Made by a program: the position numbers and the translations under genes. A model generated the notes under the pieces. The model made no database searches, was not told the origin of the DNA, and worked only from the letters and a program-made list of their open reading frames with translations. A stretch of 64,000 bases of DNA from contig NZ_AMZY02000005.1 of assembly GCF_000330725.2 (NCBI RefSeq), positions 124,001 to 188,000 on the forward strand. The letters run 5' to 3'. Shown here piece after piece: positions 46,552 through 54,230 of the stretch (positions are counted from its first letter, which is position 1; every line of letters begins with the position of its first letter). The stretch is from Mariniradius saccharolyticus AK6. GTDB taxonomy: Bacteria; Bacteroidota; Bacteroidia; Cytophagales; Cyclobacteriaceae.

Positions 46552-47139
46552 ATGAAAAACAGTCTCATTTTTGCAATGCTATTGGCATTTACCTTTCTCT
46601 CTTGCAGCGAAACAGATGAAGCTCCCGAAACAACCACATTTCCCGAAGACGTCATGTTTGCGAAGGTAAAAATCGACGGACAGGATTATGAGTATTCCTA
46701 CAAGCTCCTCGAAAACTATTTGACTGTCGACGAAGGAAGACCCCGGTTTGGTTTACTTGTACCTACAAGAGGCCAAAATTTCGTGATAAATCAGTATGGA
46801 AGCCTAGTTATCGAGATTATGTATGATTGCAATGCTTCACCCGGAAAAAATGCTTGTATCCAGATCCGTATAGATGGCCAAAATCCAACCGGAAAAAGCA
46901 CCGATCCTTTTGTAGCAGGAATTATTCCAGGAAGTACTCCGAGAGCCTTTTTCAGAATCCGAAAGTCGAATGTGGATGTTCCACCTCCTTTCGAGCTTAC
47001 CTTTGTTAATTACAGCCCGCTCAAACGAACCATAGAAGGAACATTTAAAGGACAGGCCGAATTGACAGACGCATCACAACCTGTGGTTAGAATTATCGAT
47101 GTCGAGGGTTCCTTCAGAGGAGGCACTATACTTGACTAG
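46552..47139 (+). CDS. Small lipoprotein of unknown function
   Basis: A 195-residue lipoprotein (lipobox FLSC, Cys near 18) with an acidic, Thr-rich stretch after the Cys (SETDEAPETTTFPED). The remainder is beta-rich, contains only two Cys (YDCNASPGKNACIQIRI) that may form a disulfide, and ends in a beta-strand region (VRIIDVEGSFRGG). I recognise no family. Predicted location is the periplasm or outer surface. It is monocistronic, between its own promoter and terminator. Confidence 0.7.
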   Translation: MKNSLIFAMLLAFTFLSCSETDEAPETTTFPEDVMFAKVKIDGQDYEYSYKLLENYLTVDEGRPRFGLLVPTRGQNFVINQYGSLVIEIMYDCNASPGKNACIQIRIDGQNPTGKSTDPFVAGIIPGSTPRAFFRIRKSNVDVPPPFELTFVNYSPLKRTIEGTFKGQAELTDASQPVVRIIDVEGSFRGGTILD

Positions 47140-47170
47140 TTTAGACTGAATCGGCAAACCGGTTGATGAG

Positions 47171-47211
47171 AATTGGGTACGAAGTTAAGGGCATCGTACC
47201 CAATTTTTTTT
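47171..47211 (+). terminator. Terminator of the small lipoprotein gene
   Basis: A 12-bp stem (AATTGGGTACGA / TCGTACCCAATT) with an 11-nt loop is followed by T6. It begins 31 nt after the stop. Confidence 0.85.
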
Positions 47212-47372
47212 GCGCTAAAAAGTGACCTAAAACCAGAATAGTTGCTATCGCCTTACACGCTCTCAATCTCCAACCGCATATAGAAACAAATCCACTGATG
47301 ACGAGAAAACTTGCGGATCAAAAGGGTTCCAAGAAATCCCTTGAGCCAAAAAAGTGATTGTTCTGTAATTGA

Positions 47373-47999
47373 CTAGCGTTTCCCCACTTTCCCCTCCTGC
47401 TTTAAAAAAATCTTCTGAACCCTCAGCAGGCGGTAGATTTCGTCCTTTTCCATTTCGCGTACTTCGCCGACTTGGAAGCCTTCGATCGTAAGGTCTTCCA
47501 CCGACCAGCGTACCAGGCGCAAGGTGGGAAATCCCACGACTGCGGTCATCTTGCGGACTTGGCGGTTTTTACCCTCGATCAGGGTCAGGCTGATCCAGGT
47601 ATCAGGGACAGACTTCCGGTAGCGAATGGGCGGATTCCTTTCCGGAAGCGCAGGTGGATGGGCGAGTTTTCGGGCAATCGCCTTTTTGGTACGATAGGTT
47701 CCCGTCTCGATGCTGATGTCCACGCCCGATTCGAGCTTTTTCAGGTCCTCCGGTTCGGGAATGCCTTCTACCTGTGCGAAGTACGTTCGCTGGTGGTGAA
47801 ACTTTGGATTGAGCAGGTAGTGGTTGAGCGTCTTGTCGTTGGTGAGGATAAGGAGGCCCTCGGAGTCTTTGTCAAGCCGGCCGACAGGATACACATCCGA
47901 TGGAAAATCCCCCAAAGACTTCAAGGTGTCTTCCCCTCCGCTGAATTGGCTGAGGATGCCGAAGGGCTTATAAATGACAAAGTATCGGATGGCTTGCAT
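47373..47999 (-). CDS. rluE: 23S rRNA pseudouridine synthase, RluE-like
   Basis: A 208-residue RsuA/RluB/E/F-family pseudouridine synthase. The catalytic Asp is in GRLDKDSEGLLILTND. RNPPIRYRKSVPDTWISLTLIEGKNRQVRKMTAVVG is strikingly like the E. coli RluE sequence, so methylation-independent modification of 23S rRNA U2457 is the likely role. There is no S4 RNA-binding domain, as in RluE. The symbol is by similarity. Confidence 0.85.
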   Translation of the reverse strand: MQAIRYFVIYKPFGILSQFSGGEDTLKSLGDFPSDVYPVGRLDKDSEGLLILTNDKTLNHYLLNPKFHHQRTYFAQVEGIPEPEDLKKLESGVDISIETGTYRTKKAIARKLAHPPALPERNPPIRYRKSVPDTWISLTLIEGKNRQVRKMTAVVGFPTLRLVRWSVEDLTIEGFQVGEVREMEKDEIYRLLRVQKIFLKQEGKVGKR

Positions 48000-48059
48000 A
48001 GGAATTTTACCTAAATTACAGCAAAAGTATCTTTGTCAAACAATTATTCATTGTCGGTT

Positions 48060-48278
48060 ATGAAAACGATCTTGGTGAAAATCAGCAATCCCCAACAGGA
48101 AAAAGTGCTCACGGAGTTTTTGGAACAGCACCATTATGAATTTATGGCACCTGATGGGGAAAATGAATTGGAAACGATCAATAGGCTGCTGGATATTGCT
48201 GAGGAGGAAATCACCGAAAAAAAATACCGCACGCATCAATCAGCTATGGAAGAAATCAAATCCAAGTATGGATTATGA
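48060..48278 (+). CDS. Putative antitoxin of a ParE-like pair
   Basis: A 72-residue, mostly helical and acidic protein (TEFLEQHHYEF, then ETINRLLDIAEEEITEKKY). It lacks an obvious DNA-binding motif. Its stop overlaps the start of the ParE-like toxin gene by 11 nt, the classic antitoxin-first arrangement. The call rests mostly on that context. Confidence 0.65.
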   Translation: MKTILVKISNPQQEKVLTEFLEQHHYEFMAPDGENELETINRLLDIAEEEITEKKYRTHQSAMEEIKSKYGL

Positions 48279-48579
48279 AGTAATCTGGACCGATCGCGCA
48301 TTCCGGTCATTTGAAGAAATTTGCGATTATCTATTCAATTTTTTCGGCGAAAAAGAACTCGAAAAATTCATTAACAGAGCAAACTCCCTGATCGAAACTA
48401 TTGCTTTGGACCCAAGGATTTTCAAAAAACTAGAGGGCCGTGAGCATGTCCACCATGGGTTTTTGCACCAAAACACGACCTTGTTTTACAAAGTGAACGA
48501 AAATGAAAAAAGGGTCTATCTATTGCTTTTTTGGGACAACCGACAAAACCCTTTTCGTTTAGGTTTGGAAATCAATTAG
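48268..48579 (+). CDS. RelE/ParE-family toxin
   Basis: A 103-residue protein of the ParE/RelE fold: an N-terminal strand-helix (YEVIWTDRAFRSFEEICDYL) and a C-terminal beta-sheet with FYKVNENEKRVYLLLFWDNRQNP, where the WDNRQNP ending is typical of this superfamily. It may act on gyrase or mRNA. Translation is coupled to the antitoxin through an 11-nt overlap. The gene is intact. Confidence 0.8.
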   Translation: MDYEVIWTDRAFRSFEEICDYLFNFFGEKELEKFINRANSLIETIALDPRIFKKLEGREHVHHGFLHQNTTLFYKVNENEKRVYLLLFWDNRQNPFRLGLEIN

Positions 48580-48752
48580 CTTCCACAGCCCACACAGTCA
48601 AAATGACTATCTACTGGCTTGATGCCCTTGAGCTGCATCTCCAGGTTGTGGATACGGTCGCGTGCATCCATATCCTGAAACATGTTGCCCGTAAGGGTGC
48701 TTTTGAGTTGGGCAATTTCTTGTTCGATGGCGGTTTGTTGTTCGGTCGTCAT
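48576..48752 (-). CDS. 58-residue CxxC protein
   Basis: A small protein running MTTEQQTAIEQE to FDCVGCGS. The N-terminal two thirds form a predicted amphipathic helix pair (IAQLKSTLTGNMFQDMDARD, IHNLEMQLKG). The last residues, CVGCGS, hold a CxxC pair suited to metal or thiol chemistry. I recall similar small proteins ending CVGCGS in other Bacteroidota, but I cannot check that here. The stop overlaps the end of the toxin gene by 4 nt on the opposite strand. Function unknown. Confidence 0.7.
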   Translation of the reverse strand: MTTEQQTAIEQEIAQLKSTLTGNMFQDMDARDRIHNLEMQLKGIKPVDSHFDCVGCGS

Positions 48753-48925
48753 GGCGTTTGCTTTTGAAATGGAATTCCCAATTTAGAAAAAATCTAAAAA
48801 AGGCGAAGCGATACTTTGGCAAAAATTTCAGGGAAAGTTTCTCTGCAAATGAGTAAGCGGGTGGAGTACTCGCTTTGTATGCTGCCTTTGCAAAAGCGGC
48901 AAAACCATACCCTGTCGGCACCCAG

Positions 48926-49864
48926 CTATTTTAACTGCCCGATTTCCCTCCAGGTAATCAACTTGATATTGTTGGCCGCCAGAAGGTCCTTTGCCTTTTT
49001 GCTGGTGAAGAAATCAAAGTCTTCCTGTCTCCAGCCGGCATGCCAATGGGTAAACTTGGTCGTCAGCGCCTGCATCTCGTCATCGTCAAAAGCAATATGG
49101 TTGAGCAGGACGGTGACGCCGGACGGTAGGTCCTTCAGCAATCGGGTGTAGTACTCATCCAAACCGATTTCATCATAGATCTTTTCGCTTGCGATAGCCA
49201 CATGGTCAATGACCGGGATGTTGTCGATATCAATCCCCTTGAATAGGGCCGCATTGGGTCGGATGATGCCCTCCATCATTTGGGGATTGACCATGGCCGG
49301 AATGCCGTATTCCTTGGCAAGCTTGAGGTAGGACACCAAATACTCAGGCCTGCCATAAAACACACAGCCCATATGGGAATCCAAATGCGTCGGCTTGATG
49401 CCGATTTTCAACGCAGCTTCGATTTGGGCGCGCATTTCCTTCTCGACCTCCTCGGGACTGGCATTCTTGGCGACAGACGCACAATCCTTGTACATAAATC
49501 CATCCGGCCCCACCAATCCCGGCACTTCAGACTTGGAAGCAACAGGTCCCCATTTGTAAGTATGCCACTCATTGGTCAGGGTGATATGGACGCCGATGTC
49601 CAGATTGGGCATATCCTTGATGAGCTCACCAACCTCTGTCGACCAGGCACAAGGCATCATGATGCTGGTCGAATTGACTACACCCGTCTTGATGGCATGG
49701 ATGGTGGCGACATTTTCGGAATGCGCCATCCCGATATCATCGGCATGGATGATGAGCAATTTGTCGGTTTTTGAATAACCCAGTCTTTCCGCCAAACTGA
49801 GCGGCTGCTGGGCCAAGGAAGGAAGCGTCACCAAAAACGCAATCAGGTAAAGCAGGTTTTTCAT
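48926..49864 (-). CDS. ChbG/YdjC-type carbohydrate deacetylase, secreted
   Basis: A 312-residue protein with a signal peptide (about 1-19). The YdjC/ChbG metal site is visible: HADDIGMAHSEN (Asp42/Asp43 region) and THLDSHMGCVF (His/Asp/His). Family members deacetylate chitooligosaccharides or other N-acetylated sugars. The secreted form differs from cytosolic ChbG. It starts 3 nt after the stop of a CotH-kinase-like gene, so both proteins are exported and probably act on the same extracytoplasmic glycan or protein. Confidence 0.85.
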   Translation of the reverse strand: MKNLLYLIAFLVTLPSLAQQPLSLAERLGYSKTDKLLIIHADDIGMAHSENVATIHAIKTGVVNSTSIMMPCAWSTEVGELIKDMPNLDIGVHITLTNEWHTYKWGPVASKSEVPGLVGPDGFMYKDCASVAKNASPEEVEKEMRAQIEAALKIGIKPTHLDSHMGCVFYGRPEYLVSYLKLAKEYGIPAMVNPQMMEGIIRPNAALFKGIDIDNIPVIDHVAIASEKIYDEIGLDEYYTRLLKDLPSGVTVLLNHIAFDDDEMQALTTKFTHWHAGWRQEDFDFFTSKKAKDLLAANNIKLITWREIGQLK

Positions 49865-49867
49865 GGT

Positions 49868-50920
49868 TTATTGTTTGAGGCCTTTGATAATCACATTGCC
49901 GGTGTTGCCGGGTTGGCAGGGATACTTGAGCAGGGTTTCGATTTTTTTGGGTTGATCAAGGAGCTTGAAAAACTCGTCCAAATATTGGATGCTGAATTTA
50001 ATGTCTTTTTCGTCCAAAATCGAACTTCCATTGTAAAGTGCATAAAACGCATCCCTATGCCCACGAAAGGTATCGAGCGTAGGCGCAAAATCGGCCATAT
50101 TTTCCACACAAAAGCCCCGGTACCGCCGTTCTGTAACCGCAGACATCTCCAACTCCGGCGCGGGCTTGGCATAGGGCGCATTGACCATTCCTGCATGGTC
50201 AAAATCATAGGGAATCGGGATGGGGCGGTCATTTTCGGATTTCCTGAGCAAATAGATGTTTTGCCTGTACTCGATGGACCAATCCGTGTTGCCGATCATG
50301 AGTTGAAAAATGGACATCCGCAGATAAGCTTCCAAGTCTGTCTGATGCGGGCGAATCAAATCCCGCTCGACGAGTTCCAGTCCCGTCCTGTTGACCACTG
50401 CCCCCTCTTCTTCCAACAGAAAACCCGTCAAGGTCTCGATTTTCTCCTTTTTCCCTCCTGTATCCTCAAGGGTAAGCTTTACCAAGCGAACCCGAAGTCC
50501 ATCCCGATTGAGGATTTGATAGGCTTTGTAGACGTAGTATTCCCGCAGCAGGTACCGCTCGCCCTTACAAGGCATGACGAGTTTCAGTTTGTCATAACCG
50601 TGGAAAATCCCGGGATTTTCCCCCTTTTCGGGAAAATTGAGCAACAAGGGCGGATAGCTGCATATACCCATTTCCCTACGAAAATGTCCCCGGGTGCGGA
50701 CTTTGATTGGAAAGGCCTCGTTTCCGGAAGCTTGGTTTTCCAACAAAAGCTCAAAAGGAAGGTATTCGGGCTTGCCACTCAGGTCTTTGAAAAGTGTATT
50801 CACGTCGCCCTTTAAGCGGATCTCCAATACTGCTTCCGAATCAAACAACCCCTGCGCATGGATGGGAACAATACTCCAAACGACCAATGGGACAAGAAAA
50901 AAAAGGAAAGGGAAACGCAT
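49868..50920 (-). CDS. CotH-like secreted kinase-fold protein
   Basis: A 350-residue exported protein (signal about 1-23). It follows the CotH kinase-like pattern: KVRTRGHFRR, YPPLLLNF, LLREYYVYKAYQIL, LTGFLLEEEG, then the catalytic-loop-like GNTDWSIEYRQN (Asp213, Asn221) and the metal-binding PYDFDHAG (about 237-244). CotH proteins are atypical protein kinases of spore coats and eukaryotic secretion. Whether this one is active is unknown. An ATG at 50920 follows the signal better than the upstream in-frame start at 50941. Confidence 0.6.
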   Translation of the reverse strand: MRFPFLFFLVPLVVWSIVPIHAQGLFDSEAVLEIRLKGDVNTLFKDLSGKPEYLPFELLLENQASGNEAFPIKVRTRGHFRREMGICSYPPLLLNFPEKGENPGIFHGYDKLKLVMPCKGERYLLREYYVYKAYQILNRDGLRVRLVKLTLEDTGGKKEKIETLTGFLLEEEGAVVNRTGLELVERDLIRPHQTDLEAYLRMSIFQLMIGNTDWSIEYRQNIYLLRKSENDRPIPIPYDFDHAGMVNAPYAKPAPELEMSAVTERRYRGFCVENMADFAPTLDTFRGHRDAFYALYNGSSILDEKDIKFSIQYLDEFFKLLDQPKKIETLLKYPCQPGNTGNVIIKGLKQ

Positions 50921-50969
50921 GTCTGTCCGATTTACATTCACAATTGGCTCAATTTTTTCAAAAATCCTG

Positions 50970-51530
50970 TTACCATCCCCATGGCCTCCCGGGATTCTCC
51001 ACAGGCTTGGTCAAGTCGAACTTTACAGCTACCCATCTATCTGTACCGATTCTTCGGAGATTGTAGGTGAAACTGGTATCATCCACCGTAATCCACCACA
51101 CGTTGTGCGCCGCATGGGGGATCAAATTGGCGGTCTCTTGGTCAGCTGGAAACATCTGGGTCGTCGCCGAACCCGTATTGCTGGCCAATCCACCGTATTG
51201 TGTCACCTTATCCGGCGATCCATCTTCGTGCCTGTGGTCATGCTTGAGTTGGATCAATTCGTTTTTCATCGTCAAAACCCAAGTTCTGGACTTGTCTTCG
51301 CCCACATAAAATGGGATGTGGAGGAAATCAGGCCCGCATTCCATGATGTACATAGTCAGCCTTTTGCCCAAAAATGGATCATTTTCCGCAGGGGGACTGA
51401 TGAGTTGCCCTTCGAAGGCCTGCCCACAACGCGCACTTAAATTTTCCCAAAAAACCTTGTTGGGAGCCATTTCCTGAGCACATATGCCCAGCGAAATGGA
51501 AAAAAGAACCGCGGCAAAGATCGTTTTCAT
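50970..51530 (-). CDS. Secreted protein of unknown function
   Basis: A 186-residue protein with a signal peptide (MKTIFAAVLFSISLGICAQ). Two Cys (LSARCGQAF and YIMECGPDF) may form a disulfide. The body is beta-rich, with KNELIQLKHDHRHEDG, NVWWITVDDTSFTYNLRRI and RWVAVKFDLTKPV. No known family is recognised. It lies 49 bp upstream of the CotH-like gene on the same strand, so it is likely the first gene of a three-gene operon with the kinase-like and deacetylase genes. Confidence 0.65.
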   Translation of the reverse strand: MKTIFAAVLFSISLGICAQEMAPNKVFWENLSARCGQAFEGQLISPPAENDPFLGKRLTMYIMECGPDFLHIPFYVGEDKSRTWVLTMKNELIQLKHDHRHEDGSPDKVTQYGGLASNTGSATTQMFPADQETANLIPHAAHNVWWITVDDTSFTYNLRRIGTDRWVAVKFDLTKPVENPGRPWGW

Positions 51531-51613
51531 AAATAAATCTTGGGATAATGATTTACGAATTATTCCTGAGAAGCCCAAACACTTTTCTTGGACAGCCTGT
51601 TAGCCGATTGATT

Positions 51614-53041
51614 ATGAAGTACAGGCGCATTATCGTTTGGTTTAGAAATGACCTCCGCATCCATGACAATGTCACGCTTTCCATGGCCTGCGAAAAAGCG
51701 GAAGAAGTAATACCCGTGTATTGCTTCGACCCGAGGCATTTTGGGGAGATTGATTTGGGGATGGAAAAGATGGGTAACTTGAGGGCGAAGTTCCTTAAGG
51801 AAACTGTTTCTGAACTGCGCCAAAATCTCCAAAAATTGGGGGCCGATCTAGTCGTGCTGCAGGGATTTCCAGAAAAGGAAATCCCCAATTTGGCCGTAAG
51901 CTTGCAAGCTGAAGCGATCTTTTTCTCAGAAGAAGTCACAGACGAAGAAAAACAGGTCGATGATGCACTCGAATCCACGGCTTGGAAAAAGGGGATCAAA
52001 ACCCGCTCCTTTTGGCAGCATACGCTTTTTCATATTGACGACTTACCCTTCCCAATTGGGCAGACGCCGGAGGTTTTTACCCAATTCAGAAAAGAGTGCG
52101 AAAAATTCTGCAAAGTCCGGCTGCATGCTTCCACGCCGAATGCAATCAATTTTCCTAAGATAGAAATAGAAAAAGGGCAGATTCCTGCATTGTCGGAATT
52201 TGGTTTGGAGGAGCCTGAGGACACGGGAAGAGGCGTGTTGATGTTTAAAGGTGGTGAACAAGAAGGCCTCAGGCGACTTCAGACCTATTTTTGGAACCTT
52301 GATTGCCTCAAGGACTACAAGAATACACGCAATGGCTTGCTCGGAGCAAACTACAGCAGCAAATTCTCGCCCTGGTTGGCCCTCGGTTGCCTTTCCCCAA
52401 GGCAGATTTATTGGGAAGTGAAGCGCTATGAGAAGGAACGTGTCAAAAACGACTCGACCTATTGGCTGGTCTTTGAGCTGATTTGGCGGGACTATTTCCG
52501 CTTTATTGCCAAAAAACACGGCAACAAAATCTTCCAGCTCAAGGGAATCAAACCATTTGCAGACCGCTGGAGACGGGACGAAAGCCTGTTTTGGAAATGG
52601 GCAAACGGCCACACGGGCATTCCCTTCGTGGACGCCAATATGCGGGAACTCAACGGAACGGGCTTTATGTCCAACCGCGGCAGGCAAAACGTAGCCTCTT
52701 TTTTGGTCAATGACCTTGGCATCGACTGGCGCTGGGGCGCAGCCTATTTTGAAAGCAAATTGATCGATTACGATGTGTGCAGCAACTGGTGCAATTGGAT
52801 GTATGTGGCTGGCGTAGGCAACGACCCGCGCGAAAACCGATACTTCAATATCCTCAAGCAGGGCAGCAACTATGACAAAAAAGGCGATTATGTGCGGCAT
52901 TGGATCCCGGAACTGGGGAAGGTACCGGGCTTTGATATTCATAGGCCTTTTGAATTGAACGCCTCCGAACTCAAACGATACGGGGTGAGTCTCGGTGGAA
53001 ACTATCCCCACCCAATCGTGTCGATGAAGGTTTTTACTTAG
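51614..53041 (+). CDS. Cryptochrome DASH / DNA photolyase
   Basis: A 475-residue flavoprotein. The N-terminal antenna-binding domain (IIVWFRNDLRIHDNVTL) is followed by the FAD-binding domain: FKGGEQEGLRRLQTYFW, YSSKFSPWLALGCLSPRQIY, DANMRELNGTGFMSNRGRQNVASFL and YVAGVGNDPRENRYFN. The pattern matches DASH-type proteins, which repair cyclobutane dimers in single-stranded DNA. An ATG at 51614 is the fitting start. A strong terminator follows. Confidence 0.93.
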   Translation: MKYRRIIVWFRNDLRIHDNVTLSMACEKAEEVIPVYCFDPRHFGEIDLGMEKMGNLRAKFLKETVSELRQNLQKLGADLVVLQGFPEKEIPNLAVSLQAEAIFFSEEVTDEEKQVDDALESTAWKKGIKTRSFWQHTLFHIDDLPFPIGQTPEVFTQFRKECEKFCKVRLHASTPNAINFPKIEIEKGQIPALSEFGLEEPEDTGRGVLMFKGGEQEGLRRLQTYFWNLDCLKDYKNTRNGLLGANYSSKFSPWLALGCLSPRQIYWEVKRYEKERVKNDSTYWLVFELIWRDYFRFIAKKHGNKIFQLKGIKPFADRWRRDESLFWKWANGHTGIPFVDANMRELNGTGFMSNRGRQNVASFLVNDLGIDWRWGAAYFESKLIDYDVCSNWCNWMYVAGVGNDPRENRYFNILKQGSNYDKKGDYVRHWIPELGKVPGFDIHRPFELNASELKRYGVSLGGNYPHPIVSMKVFT

Positions 53042-53089
53042 GCAACTGATCCCAAAAAACCTGCATTCAAGCCTCAAAAAAGGAGTCCA

Positions 53090-53119
53090 CCATTTCCAAA
53101 AACAGGAAATGGTTTTTTT
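53090..53119 (+). terminator. Terminator of the photolyase gene
   Basis: The perfect 8-bp stem CCATTTCC / GGAAATGG with a 7-nt loop is followed by seven T. Confidence 0.85.
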
Positions 53120-53160
53120 ATGCTTATCTAGTATTGTTTTTTCATGAAAAATCCCAACCT

Positions 53161-54129
53161 ATGAAAGCCGCTGTGTACAGGTCCTATGGTCCGCCGGAGG
53201 TGGTCCAAATCCAAGACATCCCAAATCCAAGCCCGAAAGCGGATGAGGTATTTATCAAGGTTTTTGCCAGCACGGTCAATCGGACGGATTGCGGATTCAG
53301 GAGTGCGGAATACTTCATCTCCCGGTTTTGGAGTGGACTTTTCCGTCCAAACGAGCCTGTATTGGGTTGTGAATTTGCGGGAGAAGTGGTGTCGGTGGGC
53401 GAAAAAGTCAAAAAATTCCAAATCGGTGATCGGGTATATGGCTTCGACGATGCCCGTTTTGGAGGCCACGCCCAATTCAAAACCATCTCTGAAAACGCAG
53501 GCATTGCCAAGATACCGAATGGCATTGATTATCCAACCGCGGCCATGTTGACTGAAGGTTCCCATTACGCACTCGGCAATATCCGTGCTGCAAAGACCCA
53601 GGCAGGACAGCAAGTGATGGTCTATGGCGCGACCGGCGCGATCGGTTCGGCAGCCGTACAACTGCTCAAATACTTCGGTGCGCATGTGACCGCGGTCTGT
53701 CCTTCCCCAAAGGTGGATTTGGTGAAATCGCTTGGAGCGGATGTGGTGATCGACTACACCCAGGAAGATATCTCCAACTTGGCGACGAGGTTTGACCTGA
53801 TTTTCGATGCGGTGGGCAAAAGCTCTTGGGGCGCATGCAAACCGTTGTTGAAACCACAGGGAAAATACATGTCGACCGAATTGGGCAAAAATGGTGAAAA
53901 CGTCTGGAAAGCGATCTTGCAGAGTAAATCCAAGGGAAAGCGACTGCTGTTCCCAATTCCCACCACTGAACAAGAGGATATCCGTTTCTTGGGGGAATTG
54001 GCGGCGAAGGGGTACTTCAAACCGGTATTGGACCGAACCTATGATTTGGAAAATATCGTCGAAGCCTATCGCTACGTCGAGACGGGACAAAAAACCGGAA
54101 ACGTGGTCATTAACATTCCACAGAACTGA
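53161..54129 (+). CDS. NAD(P)-dependent quinone oxidoreductase-type dehydrogenase
   Basis: A 322-residue zinc-free medium-chain dehydrogenase. The GroES-like start MKAAVYRSYGPPEVVQI and the Rossmann loop VYGATGAIGSAAVQLLKYFGA are clear. It is distinct from the fusion at 1051, and no other domain is attached. An ATG at 53161 fits the family; an upstream start inside the leader adds nine residues. Substrate unknown. Confidence 0.9.
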   Translation: MKAAVYRSYGPPEVVQIQDIPNPSPKADEVFIKVFASTVNRTDCGFRSAEYFISRFWSGLFRPNEPVLGCEFAGEVVSVGEKVKKFQIGDRVYGFDDARFGGHAQFKTISENAGIAKIPNGIDYPTAAMLTEGSHYALGNIRAAKTQAGQQVMVYGATGAIGSAAVQLLKYFGAHVTAVCPSPKVDLVKSLGADVVIDYTQEDISNLATRFDLIFDAVGKSSWGACKPLLKPQGKYMSTELGKNGENVWKAILQSKSKGKRLLFPIPTTEQEDIRFLGELAAKGYFKPVLDRTYDLENIVEAYRYVETGQKTGNVVINIPQN

Positions 54130-54180
54130 TAGATTTTTTCGGTTGCCGGGATTTTTCGGATGGTATTTTGGCTTGGTTGA

Positions 54181-54213
54181 TTTTGGCCTATATTGACGCT
54201 GTTTGGATATTTG
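54181..54213 (+). promoter_or_regulatory. Candidate promoter of the VOC lipoprotein gene
   Basis: TTTTG (54181-54185) is followed after 20 bp by GATATTTG (54206-54213), one base off TAnnTTTG. The resulting leader before the ATG at 54231 would be about 10 nt. Confidence 0.3.
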
Positions 54214-54230
54214 CCAATTCAGCTTCACGT

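Noticed and set aside
49871-50815. 314-codon plus-strand frame opposite the CotH-like gene
   Set aside because: The minus-strand protein has a signal peptide and kinase-fold motifs; the plus frame has neither.
52043-53077. 344-codon minus-strand frame opposite the photolyase
   Set aside because: The photolyase is unambiguous on the plus strand and the antisense frame shows no domain.
53128-54228. 366-codon minus-strand frame opposite the quinone oxidoreductase
   Set aside because: Shadow of a clear medium-chain dehydrogenase.
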